A stretch of DNA of 64,000 bases from Phylloscopus collybita (taxonomy: Eukaryota; Chordata; Aves; Passeriformes; Phylloscopidae), in the NCBI GenBank assembly GCA_027886175.1, contig JAJNNQ010000008.1, forward strand, positions 2,318,501-2,382,500, in the 5' to 3' direction. A program made the position numbers and the translations under genes. Positions 26,313 to 38,640 of the stretch are shown here, piece by piece; the stretch's first letter is position 1, and each line of letters opens with the position of its first letter. The notes under the pieces were generated by a model. It was not told the DNA's origin. It searched no databases and saw only the letters and a program-made list of their open reading frames with translations.

Positions 26313-27315
26313 TAAATACTGCATCAAAGTGCATGCAGAGCAGATCCAGGAATTGCTACATGACTTTATTTTTTTTAAACTGCCAGCCTGCTTTATTCGG
26401 TGGTCTTATAAGCATTAAATTGATAAAATGGACAGCTTTCTTTCTAAGCTAGCTTACATCTCTCATTTTTTGAAAGCTTCCTAAACATGCAGGCACTCCA
26501 TAAAAAAGTAACTGGTGCATGCAGAAGCAATGCAGTTCACAAATGAAGCAGTATAATGTCAATGGTTTGAAATTGTTCAGTCTCAGTTGTTTTCCAAGTC
26601 AATGCACTGGCAGTCTTGCCTGAATGCAACTAGTCAATAGAGAGAAAATAAATAGAGCATTTCCAGAATTCACCCATCAGCACTGAAAAGTGTCTGCTTA
26701 CTATTACACAGTTTTAACATGTCATAATCGTTTTTCACAGTATAGAAACCCTCCTTATACCTTGGACAAAGAATGAATGACTATTTTAGCACCCTATACA
26801 TATCTTCTATTAGAAATTCTAAGCAAACTGTATTGACTATAGTATGTTAAGTGGCGTTATTAAAGTAGAATCTGAATTATTTAGCCTACTTTTAATGCTA
26901 CATTATGAATAAAAAATTATAATCTGGCTATCTAAAAGCAGAGACTTCTGTGTTTGGATTTCTGAACATATTCATTTCTGTAAATACCTATACATTGGAC
27001 AAGCTCCCTGTAATTTCAGGTAAAGTTGAACACCACAATTTATGCACAGTGTTATTCCCATAAAGAATCCCATAGACTATTAAACTGGACAGGTTCTGCT
27101 CACACAGGTAAAAGCTTTAGTGGCACAGCTCTGTGACTCTAAACACTAAGGCATTAAGCAGCAGAGAGATACACGTCCCTTATCTTTCTATCTTTTATTT
27201 CCCCCATGCTGTATGACAAGTGCCATGTCAAATAACACCACTGGGCTGAGTGCTATACAAAGAGAGGAAGGAAGCAGACAGGACAGACACATTGCTACAC
27301 TTTTGAGGGAAGAAG

Positions 27316-27333
27316 AAAAAAAAAAAAAAAAAA
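27316..27333. repeat. A18 homopolymer tract
   Basis: An uninterrupted run of 18 adenines preceded by AGAAG. Confidence 0.85.
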
Positions 27334-27810
27334 GAGGTTCTGCCTGCTTCTCCAGGCAGATATATGCTAAATTTTATCTCAGGTGCTATGCTTACTTAGA
27401 TAAGGTCCTTGCAATGCCACATAATTACAGAAAGGATCTGCCATAGTCTGAAAAATGAGAAGTATGTCTTTTCCAATCCCCTGCCTTGTTATCTGTCACC
27501 TGGATGAAAATCATGTGGAAAAAAAAAATAAAGAGGGGGAAAAAATTCCCCTTCAGACCCAAGAACACACTAACGCCCACGGATATAAATGTTACAATAA
27601 AAGAGCAGGACGACTACTAGCAGAGCTTTTATAGCTTAACAGTATTTTGACAACAAATGTTCATATTTCATTTGAAATTTATGAAACCTTTGTGCCTGTA
27701 ATCCCATGAGCAGCTACATGGTAAATGAAAGTAGCAGGCAGTCTAGATTAATAATATTTTGCTTCATACTGGAGGAACATTGTAAGGAAAAGAAATCTTG
27801 CTTTATCTGC

Positions 27811-27843
27811 TCTCTCTCTCTTTTTTTTTTTTTTTTTTTTTTT
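27811..27843. repeat. (TC)5-T23 tract
   Basis: Five TC units followed directly by 23 thymines. Read on the minus strand this is a poly(A)-(GA)n tract, as sometimes left by old retroposon tails, but no body was recognised. Confidence 0.85.
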
Positions 27844-29738
27844 AAGTCTCTGTATTGGAGCAGATTCAGAGCTCTAAAACCTGCCTGCAAATATTCACAG
27901 ATGCCTTATTAATTTATGAGAAACTGAAGGGCCCATCACAAGATATAAGCAAGCAATTTAGTAATAACAAGTAGAGGGGTATGATGCATGGCAAAATACC
28001 ACAGCTCCTAGTGTTAGAGAGCTGCCAGTGGTTTAAATCAAGTTCAAGGGGAATACCTGGAGTAAGCTCCTGTACTTCATATGCTAATAAAAAATTGGCA
28101 TGGAAAGAAACCATTGCCCTGTGAATCATAACCTTTGCTTTCACATTTTCACAGTTTAGACATACATGTATGCTAAAAGCCCAAGTGTGGCTTCTTGCAC
28201 TTAAATGTCTAAGTGTCTTTTTCAACAGCTCTATTTATCTTCAAGCACCTCCAACAAAAACTGTTGATGTTTTCTACGTTTTTAAAGTGGTCTCTCAGTG
28301 CAAGCTAACGTGGCAAATACGATGTGGGGCCTAGAAAGTAGGTATTTATTTTTGTTAAAATGCTTATACATTTTTTTGAGCTTTCATGTGGACTGATCTC
28401 ACATACACGGGGTACATTAGGGTGGTAAGATCACCCTGATGTTTGCCTTTTAAACACATTATTTTAGAAAAGATGATTTAGTGGCACATGGAAGAAAAAC
28501 ACCTACCAAACCTACAGTTGTGGGTTTTCACTACAACACTGCAGTTAATATTTGCCACCCAAACCAGAACATGAGAGTTACATTGTTTGCATTCTTTGCT
28601 CATAAATGCACTGCAGATTGTCAAATATATTAGCAATCAAAGGAAGCCTTCCATCAGCATCTGTGCTGAGTGGATTCAATAACAGTCTAACCAATTTACT
28701 ATAAAAGTTTTATAGAAGCGTTATATACTTGCATCAGGTTCACAGTTTTATTAATTTACACAGATTTTATGGTTTCTTGAAGTTCTTGTCTCTGAAAGAA
28801 TGAACTGATACTTGAAGAAAGCTGAGTCTAGTGAGAAAATGATCTGCTTAAATACCATTCAGTCTCATAAAAGAGTAACTATACAGTAGTTATACCACCA
28901 TCTACATTTCCATATTTATAAAAACTGATAGAGGTATAATTGGTTAATAATGTCTGCACCTTCTAATGCAGAATAAAATAAGTTTTATTGATCAGTTTTG
29001 TGGTTTAACTGCTGATTTGGAGGAGAAGGAGAGGTCTTGAAGGAGACTAGGGTAAAGGGAGATTTAGAAGATTTTGTTGCTTTCTAAAAAAAAGTCCAGA
29101 AAATAATTGTTCCTCTGAGTTCCCTTTAAGGATGTTCCAGAGCAATAAATTAAAGACAGGAGTTTTCCTCCTTTCCAGAGCAAGACTAAATCATTTACAT
29201 ATTTAACATTAATATATTTTATTAAGTGGGACTCAATCAGAAAACAGCTTTGTATCTCTATTCTGCACTGGTACCAAGAACCAACTTTAAGCTTCAAGTT
29301 GAAGGTTTGGTCTGAAAATCAGATATCACACAATGAAGCATGCCCTGTGCCATATTGTAATGCCTCTGACACCAGAAACTATCCAATTACTGAGCAGCTC
29401 TCCAGAGCCTAAAACCCAACTCCATTAATTGTCCTTACAGAACAATCCCATGACAGAACATCTGTAGCTATTACCCCACCAACAAGCACAGCCTATGTAA
29501 CAGTGTAAAGAGAACAAAACAGGAGGAAAATGTGGAGGAAAAGCTTGCAGTGGAGTGGACTGTTGCCTACAGGCAAAGCAAATCTGTTTCCTAAGAGCAA
29601 ACACCTCATCCTCCAGGACCTGAGGAGTATCAGGAACATCAGAGGCTGAGCAATGTGACAGAATGAACGTGGGGTCACATCCTGCACAAGGGGGATAAGC
29701 CCTGTCAGACACATCACTCACAGAACATGTGTGTATGT

Positions 29739-29756
29739 CTGTGTGTATACACACAG
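29739..29756. repeat. 18-bp perfect palindrome of alternating purine/pyrimidine
   Basis: The sequence CTGTGTGTATACACACAG is its own reverse complement, centred between 29747 and 29748. The inner part alternates purine and pyrimidine. It lies just upstream of AT-rich and (TG)n microsatellites and may belong to the same unstable simple-repeat block. Confidence 0.9.
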
Positions 29757-29804
29757 TACAGAGAAGCATATAGAGAGAGAAGCATGTGCATAGAACTACA
29801 GAAG

Positions 29805-29884
29805 TATACATATATATTTAAATACATCTATAAAAATGTATATATGTACTATTTCTATGTATATATATAAATATATATATATAA
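29805..29884. repeat. AT-rich microsatellite
   Basis: Imperfect (TA)n with TGTA and AAAT interruptions, ending in a cleaner TATATATATATA run. It is followed after about 20 bp by the (TG)n array. Confidence 0.9.
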
Positions 29885-29901
29885 ACATCCAGGACAGAGA
29901 G

Positions 29902-29905
<4 letters not shown>

Positions 29906-29938
<33 letters not shown>
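29906..29938. repeat. (TG)16 microsatellite
   Basis: A perfect TG dinucleotide array of 33 nt. It is a candidate polymorphic marker and a potential Z-DNA former. The apparent CVCVCV reading frames across it are artefacts of the repeat. Confidence 0.95.
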
Positions 29939-29939
<1 letters not shown>

Positions 29940-29944
29940 TGTAC

Positions 29945-31740
29945 ACTCACAAATACTTCTGGATAAAGGAATGGCAGAGAGAATTTCTCAGTGGAATCAG
30001 TCTGGACTGTCCTTGGGCTAAGACTGAGCCATCAAATCCTCTTTGTGACCCTCACCCAGGGGCTGCACTGCATCCCACCATCCAAAGGAGTTTCTTGCTC
30101 TGACCAAGCACTGGGCAAAACACACCATGAAGACAGATGGAATCTCTTTTTTGGGTTTAGTTTCACATTTGCTTGGACTCAGTCTTGCTAGCTGAGTAAA
30201 TGGGTTGAAGCCAGAAAGTTTGCAAGTTTGTATATCTTTAATTAAAACTGAAGTTGTAATGCCAAGGAATTGAGTCTGCTTAACTTGGGCCTGGTCTAAA
30301 CCATTTTTTTCAGCTGCTTGACCTTTGGTATTACTCCAAGATATAAACAAAAAATTTAAAAGGCTTCAATGGCTCTTGCAGCAGCTCCAGAAGAGCAACT
30401 CCAAGAGAGAATTGTCAGGATTTTGAAGTACCTTTGTTCTAGATACCTTTTTATCATTTTCACAACATCATATTTTTACTAATACTGAGATAATCACAGC
30501 TTCAAAAATAAAGCCAATTACAAAGCCAAGTTCAAGGAATTCTGTTAGGTTAATTTCACCATATTTTCTCCACACCCAAATTAGCTGAGTAAAAATCAGC
30601 TAATTTATTATTAGAGCAGTATCTTCATAGGTGTATTTCCTAAATAAGATAATATGTCGTGCATACTGTATCTGCAAGCATCAAGAGCTCTGTAATGGCT
30701 GCTGGAGAGAAGGGCATGAGGAGATCTGATAAAATTCAGGATGCTTAATGTCAAATACATAGAACAAAAGGAGACTCTTCTCCAAGGTATGACACAGACA
30801 AGAGTGAACAAGAGAAGGAAGTCAATAAAAAGTTTTACAGCAATATCAAATAGATCCCTATTTTTCTAATGCATATGATTTCACTTATGTGAATCCCCTG
30901 CATATTTTAAGACCACAGTTTTTAAAGAGTTCAGTTGGGTATTTCCTCTACCCTTTACCCCTGTGCTCTGAGCCACAGCTGACCTGGGATTGTATTACAG
31001 GCCTTTCTATTAAAAAAAAAAAAAAATCTGCTCTCATTTAAGAATCATATTTAATAAAAACAAGGAAGAGAGCCTTAATTATCATATCATATAGTATGGT
31101 AGGTGTATCATAAATCCAGACAAAGTACTCTCATACAGTTCTAAATCACTTTCCCCTATTGCCCACAAAGACAACATAAACCAGAAGTGCTGATCTACAG
31201 ATAACAGTTACCCATCAGAAGGCATTTATTGGATTGTCTCCCCATCATCCAACTTCACAGAGGTCATATAAATTTAATAAAATATAGACACAAAAACACA
31301 ATTACAATTAGAACACCACAAACCATAATATACATCTATCTCTGAATATTTATTCATTCAATTCCAACTATGTTAATTGTTTATAATACCTCAACTGAAC
31401 AAGTGTGCTTTAATGTTGAGAGAGTAGAAGATTACAGTAACTCAGACTTCCAATCTGATTTCTCTTTTGCAATTTTGAGTACAGCTACAAAACAGAAACC
31501 CAGAGGAAATGCAGAACCTTTCCTTTTTTCTTTTAAAAAAATCAAATAAACTTTATAAATACATACCTTGCACCTGTTCAGACTAAAGACCATTTGCATT
31601 CCCTCAATTCCCTCAACCAAGCACTGATGATATTGAACAGAAACACAGTTTTCATTAAAATATCATAAATGTGGTAGCTACACATGCATCTCAAGTAACA
31701 CCTCCTAATTGTCTTCATGACATTAGTCCAGTTCCACAAC
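29945..31740. other. Gene-free noncoding DNA
   Basis: Nothing coding could be supported. Overlapping open frames at about 29990-30350 on both strands reach 110 codons but show no domain, and the part near the start extends from the (TG)n array. A short A-run lies at 31012-31026. The remainder is AT-rich. Confidence 0.55.
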
Positions 31741-31745
31741 ACATG

Positions 31746-31821
31746 AAAAAAAAAAAAAAAAAAAAAAAAAGGGAGTTTTTTTTTTTTGTTTTTTTGGTTT
31801 TTTTTTTTTTTTTTTTTTTTT

Positions 31822-31854
<33 letters not shown>
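31746..31854. repeat. A25 followed by interrupted T-tract
   Basis: A run of 25 adenines (31746-31770) is separated by only GGGAG from a T-rich tract running to 31854 with single G or GG interruptions. Opposed A and T runs can fold into a long A:T hairpin. This is also a classic place for assembly or sequencing error. It could be two retroposon tails inserted head to head. The lysine- and phenylalanine-rich frames over it are not genes. Confidence 0.9.
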
Positions 31855-31855
<1 letters not shown>

Positions 31856-32639
31856 TGGGAGATAAAGATAGGTCTGGTTTTGGAAAGTAGTTTAGTACTA
31901 GTGGTAGTTTGGCCTTTCCCCATGTGTCTCTTTCCAACCATACTGGAAGAAGTAAAAAGAGAGCAATGCTGAATTTTTCTCAGAAGTGAAGGAGAGGATC
32001 ATAAATTGCTCTGAAATCTCCCTTGACTTTAAAATTATATCAGATTTTGCTCTTTTACATCTGAGAACTGCCTTTTCTGCTAATTGGCAATATGTCCCAG
32101 TGTTTGATGTTTACTCAGCTACCATCCTCTGCTACTCAGGCTCTTCCCAAAAAATTAAGAACCTTAGTCTGTTTTAGGTAGTTTTTGATGGAGCTCTCCT
32201 TTATTGTCCACATGTTTTGCAGTTGGAAATTTCAATTGCTTCCTTCAAGAAGTTAAATAAGAAATGAAAGGGCAACAAGGAAAATAAAACCAGTCAGTTT
32301 AAATGATGTATCAACCAGGGAACCGTAAGGTAAATTGAGATATATACACTTATGTAACAAGTAACTCATGGCAGTCACAACTTCTCTTTTCTTGTATTGA
32401 ATCAATCAATACATAGTTGTGCTTCTTCAAGAGAAGCCAAAGTAAAACATATCCTTTTGGATAAGAGATCGTCTTCCACAAAGTATAAACAACTGAAGAA
32501 CAAAGTAGACATTAATAAAATATATATAATAGTTATTTTCACCTTCAGTTAAATTGTGCCCTATTTTATAGTGCTGAAATAGAAAAATCTTAAAATAACA
32601 ACAAATCCCCAGGCATCTACTAACAAGGGTACTATAGAG

Positions 32640-33384
32640 ATTTAGAGGCCTCTTGTGGAGTGCTAGTTTGTGTACCAGCATCAGAACTGATGCTTCTGCA
32701 TTGAAAACCTGCAGCCAATCACTGCCCCATTATTTGGGGTTTGTTACCCGTGGTGGCAGAGTATTGTTTGCTGTTGCACAGGCACTCCAAGAGCTCAGCC
32801 ATGACCAGGTTTCATTGTTCAGCACAACAAAAGCACGGAGCAGAGAGCAGGGCTCCAGCTCCTGCCAGCAGAGACCACGACTGTTCATGGTCCCTACTCT
32901 GAGTGCCAGCCCCAGGGTGACACCCGGGACTCGGGTACCTGGCAGGTGCCCCCACGGAGTAGCACAAGGTCTGTGTGGGCACAGAGTCCTCCTTGCATTT
33001 ACCTGGGGGCTGAACACAATTATCAAGCTTTAACAGCAGCTTTAGAGGTGGCTTTCCCTCTCATTTTTAGTTCAAGCCCATTCTGCATTGGGCAGAACAA
33101 ATAAAACCTCGGCATGCTGAACCGTTCCAGAATTTTTCCTGCTCAGATCCTCTTGCCACACCTTTTCAAGACAACAAGTGCTTTCAAGTATTATCATGGA
33201 GCAAGGACGCATGAAAAAATTCAACTCTTGTCTTCACCATCCCAGCAGGCTTGACAAACCTTCCCTGTGTAACCTAAAAACACAGCAACAACTCGCCAAG
33301 GCTAATATGTAAAGGCATGAACTCTGACTAAATGCACCATTTAAAAACGACAACTCAGATAGGCAGGGCTTCTCAAGAGATACT

Positions 33385-33419
<35 letters not shown>

Positions 33420-33740
33420 CCAGAATTCCTCCCCTCCTACACCCTTCCCTGTAGAGTTCTCAGCAGCAAAGCAATTTACTCTCGTTACTCAGCCTACAAC
33501 GCTAAGAGCATTTTTCCTCCTCAAAGTCATCTGGAGGGATGGGTAAATCAGGCCGGGTTAAAAACAACAACAGCAGCAAAGAAGAATTACAGTGCTCAAT
33601 TTTCACAGAGACAGGACTAAACCTTTTAGCAGGACGGATTAGCTCCGGGTCCCTCTGAGCCCCACGTTTCCCAGGGAAGCTGCGTGCCTGGGATGGAGCA
33701 CGGCTGGCACAGAGACGCCACCTACCCTCCGCACAAGAAC
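32640..33740. other. GC-richer segment without recognised gene
   Basis: This segment is clearly more GC- and CpG-rich than its surroundings (around 20 CpG by eye). Open frames of 126 codons (32653-33033, plus) and 124 codons (33502-33876, minus) occur, but neither has a recognisable domain. The minus frame begins inside a poly(A/T) tract. It could hold a noncoding exon or a regulatory element. I see no promoter or splice evidence sufficient for a gene call. Confidence 0.3.
33387..33417. repeat. T31 homopolymer tract
   Basis: An uninterrupted run of 31 thymines. Together with the A33 run 420 bp downstream it forms a complementary pair. Confidence 0.95.
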
Positions 33741-33760
33741 CCCTCCAACAACCCCAGAGC

Positions 33761-33836
33761 TCACAAAGAAAGCAACAAAAACAAAAAAACAAAAAACCAA
33801 ACCAAAACAAAACAAAACAAAACAAAAACAAACAAA

Positions 33837-33870
<34 letters not shown>
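33761..33870. repeat. A/C-rich low-complexity tract ending in A33
   Basis: Sequence dominated by AAAAC and AAAC units from about 33771, ending in 33 uninterrupted adenines (33838-33870). An (AAAAC)n-A(n) end resembles a retroposon tail on the plus strand. No diagnostic body and no target-site duplication were found on inspection. Confidence 0.9.
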
Positions 33871-33873
<3 letters not shown>

Positions 33874-33879
33874 CAAACA

Positions 33880-36800
33880 GCAAAGGCTAGAAGATTTAAG
33901 ACGTATGATTTACTTGGTGTACTTGATCCCAAACATTCCTGCTATTCCTGAAAATCCCCCAAGGAAAGATTACAGGAACTTGCCTGGTGGCTGGGAGAAG
34001 AAATCAAAACCGCTGGCATTCCTTATAAAACGACCTGATTCCCCAAGTAATTTTCAATAATATTTGTAGCAATTATTTCTAAAACCAGGTATTTTTCCTG
34101 TCTTACAAAAATAAGAACAAATTTATTTCAAAGATGCCAATTCAAACACGTTTTTTACGAGTTTACACCTTGTTATTTTTCATCTTTCTTTACTCTTTGG
34201 AAATGATGAATACATGATGCAGTGTTTTCCCTACATTTAATTCGTCCTCAAACAGATGATTTACAGTTCATGTTTCAATACTACAAAAACATCTCAGTGT
34301 GGACTCATCACTAAAAAGAGCTCTACTCATTCCTTTCCTACATTTTACATCCTGCCTCAGGCTGAAGATCTGGGGGAAAAAAAAAATCAAGCACTGAAGC
34401 TTCTTACACTGTTGGACAGTTTCCTTATGGTGGTAGCAAATGCCCCAGAGCATGAGTCATTTGTAACTTCTCCAGGAAGAAACAAACAAAAGATCTATAA
34501 CAATATACTCTCAGAAGTTACCCTAACCTCACAAGGGGCAGTTAGGCAAAATGCTCTACATGACATTTCCAGCTCTGATGGCTACAACAACCAGAAGAAA
34601 ATAAGAGACATGCCCATTCACCATGTATTTTCCATCTGAACCATCCTCAAAAGCAAGAGCAGCAGATGGCAGGCAAACTGGGATGGGATTTTTCTTGCTG
34701 TGTTTTTTTTTACAGCGATTTGAGTCAATATTGGTTGTCCAGCTCCCCTTCCTCTCAGCCAAAAAAAAAAGATAAATCTCCTCTTGCAAACAGACACATC
34801 TTTACTGGTTAAAGATGCACACAAGGAGGCAGAGGCAAAAATCAGCTGGGCTGGTAATAACCATCCTGTACTAGGAGTTCCCTGCGAAGCGCTGTGAAGA
34901 TGCTGGCACAAAAACCTGCACTGCATATTGCTGCAGCATAATTAATTAAGCCTGACAACACCCCTTTGAAATACAATAGGTCTAACCACTAAACCAAATC
35001 ATCCTTATAAACATCCAAATGTCAGCAAGTGAATTTATGTCGGACTTACTATTCAATCACAGGGGGGAAAAAAATCACATATAGCTTAAAAAAAAAAAAA
35101 AGCTCTACACATTAAGCAAAGCCCTTTTATATTTTTGAATAGTAATAAAGAAATCAAAGGTATGACAGCCTTTTACAGGGATAACACCTCAGAACATTAG
35201 TAGATAAATCTTGGAAGGAGTGAGAAGTATTATCAGGATTTCCAATTGCAGAATCAGACAGTGCACTTGAGAACACTCTGACACTATACATAACATATTA
35301 TACCTATTAATTCATAATGAAAATCTAAATAATTAAAATAAACCAAAATATCATTAATATCAAGATTTTGATAGCTGGATGTTGGTTAGGTGGTGAGCAA
35401 CATATCCTTTTAAAGATTATTATGCCTTTAGGATCAGGTATCCCTTACAACACACGCCGAGACAAACACAGACATACGCTCTAAAAGTAATTCCAGCTTG
35501 ATTCTTTATGACTATAGCTTGAAGGATTTTATTTTCTGTATAATCTTTAAAGTGGAAGTGCATTCACTAGCCGCTGGCTGCACTGTTTATCATAAAGTCA
35601 GCTCACTTAGTGCTGTCCAATTAAAATAAACTACAGCTGCAGTGGATCACTATTTTTCTAAGTATCTGAAAATATTCCTGCAAAGCCCAACCTCCAAAAA
35701 TAAAACATAAATGAAAAGCAACAGTTCACTTGGCAACCATCTAGGAGAGGATGTTTTGACATTATTTTCATGTTATTAAATGCAGATTTTCCACTTAAAA
35801 ACAAGAAGCTCCTGTCACAAATGATTTATATATTGAAATACTTTGTATGACATAAGAAAGGCATGTAATGGCTTGCTGCTGTAACCTTTTAAAATAAAAT
35901 ACAAGAATACACACAGTATATTATTTCTTTGATACTTTAACCATTTTGCTGTTTATTGTGACAGACAACATTTCAGTGCTAGCCAATATAATACAGTAGC
36001 ATTAAATAAAATGTCCAAGCTCCATCAGACTTCAAATACACTCACTTAATTTTAAATTATTTTTCCTCTACTGCTTCTGGTTCATGCCTGTAAAAAATGA
36101 CAGACTATAAAACTCATCTTTTAACCAACTACGGTTTCAAAATTATTTATTTACGTAAATTTGGAAAAACCAGGGTCTCATGACATGTTTGTATGCTTCA
36201 TTTCAAGCATGATGAAAGAACAGAAAATAAAATACAAACTTTTTTTCTTTGGTACTGACTTTGTTCTAGTTCTTCCAGACATCGACTTCTAAACTCAGGC
36301 TGCCACCAACAGACAGCTCACAGACAAGGGAAGCTGATCCTCATCTGCAATGCACAATGTGAGGCAGCAGAAAGGCCCCTTCACTAAACAGCAACTAATG
36401 AATGTACATAGAATAAAAACAATGTGAGTTTTCTCTGCTGTGTGAAGTTGCTGCTTGGATTTCTGGATTTCCTACAGAAATTACACAAACAGCTTCAAAT
36501 GCCTATAGAGAGTCTATGACCAGAAGAAGATTTTGCGTGGCTGGAGATGCACAAATTTTCTTACAGACTATTTTTAAAAGTTAGGCTGTATTTACCTAAA
36601 GAACAACACTGCACCTTTAAGAAAATGTTATTTTTCCTGAGGCCCTATCAAGGTAAATTTCATCAGTATTCAAAGAATGAGCAAAGCACTTCAACAATTT
36701 ATTTCAATAAAAGAAGACTTAGCTGAAAGGAGTATAAATGATGAGAACTTGCTTTAAACTGATTTATTCCCTGCAGCAATAAAAGGAATGTTTCTTCACT

Positions 36801-38620
36801 CAGCTGTTTAATATGCAAATATGCAGAGCATCCAGCTTCTGACAGCACATCATTAATAAAACCTTGCACTAAGCAGAGCTCCCGATATTTCATCCTGATG
36901 AAAATACATGATGATGATTTTAGACTGTATAATTTCAGAGTTGGAACAATGTACTTCCCAGTGATGGAAACTCAGCAATCCACAGTTCTAGTGTGGATTT
37001 TTTAATAAGTTAACCTATTTCTGCACGAGGGAGACATTCTGTTTACAAGAACTGTGAATACAGAGAATCTTGTCACCAAACCCTCTCAACTGGACCAACG
37101 AAGCTTTGGTTTGGGAAGCAGCACCAAAAGAGAAATGTTATTTATAGAACACCATAACAGTTGATTTCTTTTTTAATCAACTAATTCCTCTCTTATTTAC
37201 CAAGTTTATTGTACTTCACCTGTACTTTTCTCAGCCTCTGTACTATCTGACAGATTTGCAGCAAACGTGTAAATTAAAGCCATCCCTTAAAATAAAATAA
37301 AGAAAAAAAAAAAAAAAGTCTGCAATTTTACTTCTTTACCTCATTAAAATCCATGAGGAAGAACTCCAAGCATTCTACTTGATGTTATAGCCAAAGTATG
37401 TACATGCTTTCTTCTCCATTTCTTGCGCTAAAACTCTTACACTGTTTCCAAAGAAGTTTTTTAAAAGGTTAAAAACTATCAAATGTTTGAAACAGGGAAA
37501 GTAATATTTGTCAATGCTTTGCTCTGGAGTCTTTCCAGTCCAAAGATGGAAATTGGAGGCTGCACAGAAATGTTAATTTTTTAAGCATCCCTTTGTACAG
37601 AATTGATCCTCAGAGGCGACACAGAATGCTCATTTCTCCACTGGAACTGGTGCCCACACAGAAGATGTTGATCACTTTACAACAGGGATATCTGACAAAC
37701 ACTCATTTGCTTCAATACTAGGTAACAATTAACAACTTGCTAAAGTCTTGATGGCTTTATTTTGGCTAAAGTACACTGTTTTCCCACTGAAAGTGATAGG
37801 TCAAATATAAACAGAGACCCTTTCTACACTGCAAGAACAAAAAAAAAAGACTTTGTGTTTCAATTCAAAAATATTTCTACTATGAATCAATCATTTAGTG
37901 TATTTCAAAGAAGTTTGAAGGATTTTCCTTTGAATCATTTCCCACTGGGTGCCAAGGAAAAAAAACATCTTCGGGGCTAAATTTCAGGGGAAGTCTTGCA
38001 GGTTTTAGTAAACTTCTCCAAGCCAGTACTTTACATGTTTCTGTTTTCTGTGCGTGGCAATACTCCCTCATAACTCAAATGGGATTAACCAATTAAACAT
38101 TTCCCAGTAGTCTCTAAAATAGCTGCTCTTGGCATGTTTTTTGCATGGAACAAACCTCAGCGGGAGGATATGATAGAAATCTTGCACTATTTAAATATAG
38201 AATTGGGACATCAAAGAAAGGGTTGTATTGAAATAACATGGATAATTAAGGAAGTGGAGAACAGTAATAACTGATTTACATAAAATGCTAATAAGCCTCT
38301 TGACTTGTTCGGCAATTTCTGCTTTAGGCATGGCAACTGTGGGTTCAAATTTGTATACTAGTTTTATTTTAGTATTTTCTTTTTCTTCCTCTTTCTCCCC
38401 TTATTTTTTAAGCTCTCTACAGTCAGGCCAGTCTGTACCTGGATCCAAACCTTCTTCAAAAGCAAACTCCATCAGAATATAAACTCTTGTGGAAGTTTGG
38501 TGCACGTTCCCATCCGCTCAGGCAGGCACACAAAGCTCAAAGTGTAAAGACCCTTAATTGCTTGTCTGCATGTGTATGGATTCAGATTGCATCCCTTCCA
38601 CTTTAGCTCACTTTCATGTC
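33880..38620. other. Gene-free AT-rich noncoding DNA
   Basis: No gene or recognised transposon. The region 35540-35700 is unique-looking, with no simple repeats, and might be a conserved element, but there is no direct evidence. Short A-runs occur at 35088-35101 and 37303-37317. Reading frames are short; the 127-codon frame at 34256-34639 has no recognised domain. Confidence 0.5.
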
Positions 38621-38640
38621 ATGCTGAATAATGTGTTACA

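Larger units (their letters stand above)
23810..29700. other. Gene-free noncoding DNA
   Basis: No gene was supported. The segment 24260-24740 is GC-richer and carries overlapping open frames on both strands (up to 100 codons). No domain, splice frame or repeat was recognised there. A G/T-rich low-complexity run sits at 26261-26312, an A18 tract at 27316-27333, and a (TC)5-T23 tract at 27811-27843. The rest is AT-rich unique-looking sequence. Confidence 0.55.

Noticed and set aside
29836..30103. Cysteine/valine-rich frames (CVCVCV)
   Set aside because: They are produced by reading through the (TG)16 microsatellite.
31578..31941. Lysine-rich and phenylalanine-rich frames
   Set aside because: They are translations of the A25/T-tract, not proteins.
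32660..33040. Possible LTR or solo-LTR because of GC shift
   Set aside because: No terminal TG/CA pair with a target-site duplication, no polyadenylation arrangement and no retroviral coding remnants were found.
33502..33932. Phenylalanine-rich minus-strand frames of 124 and 97 codons
   Set aside because: Their starts lie in the A33 and A/C-rich tract. The remaining part has no recognisable domain.
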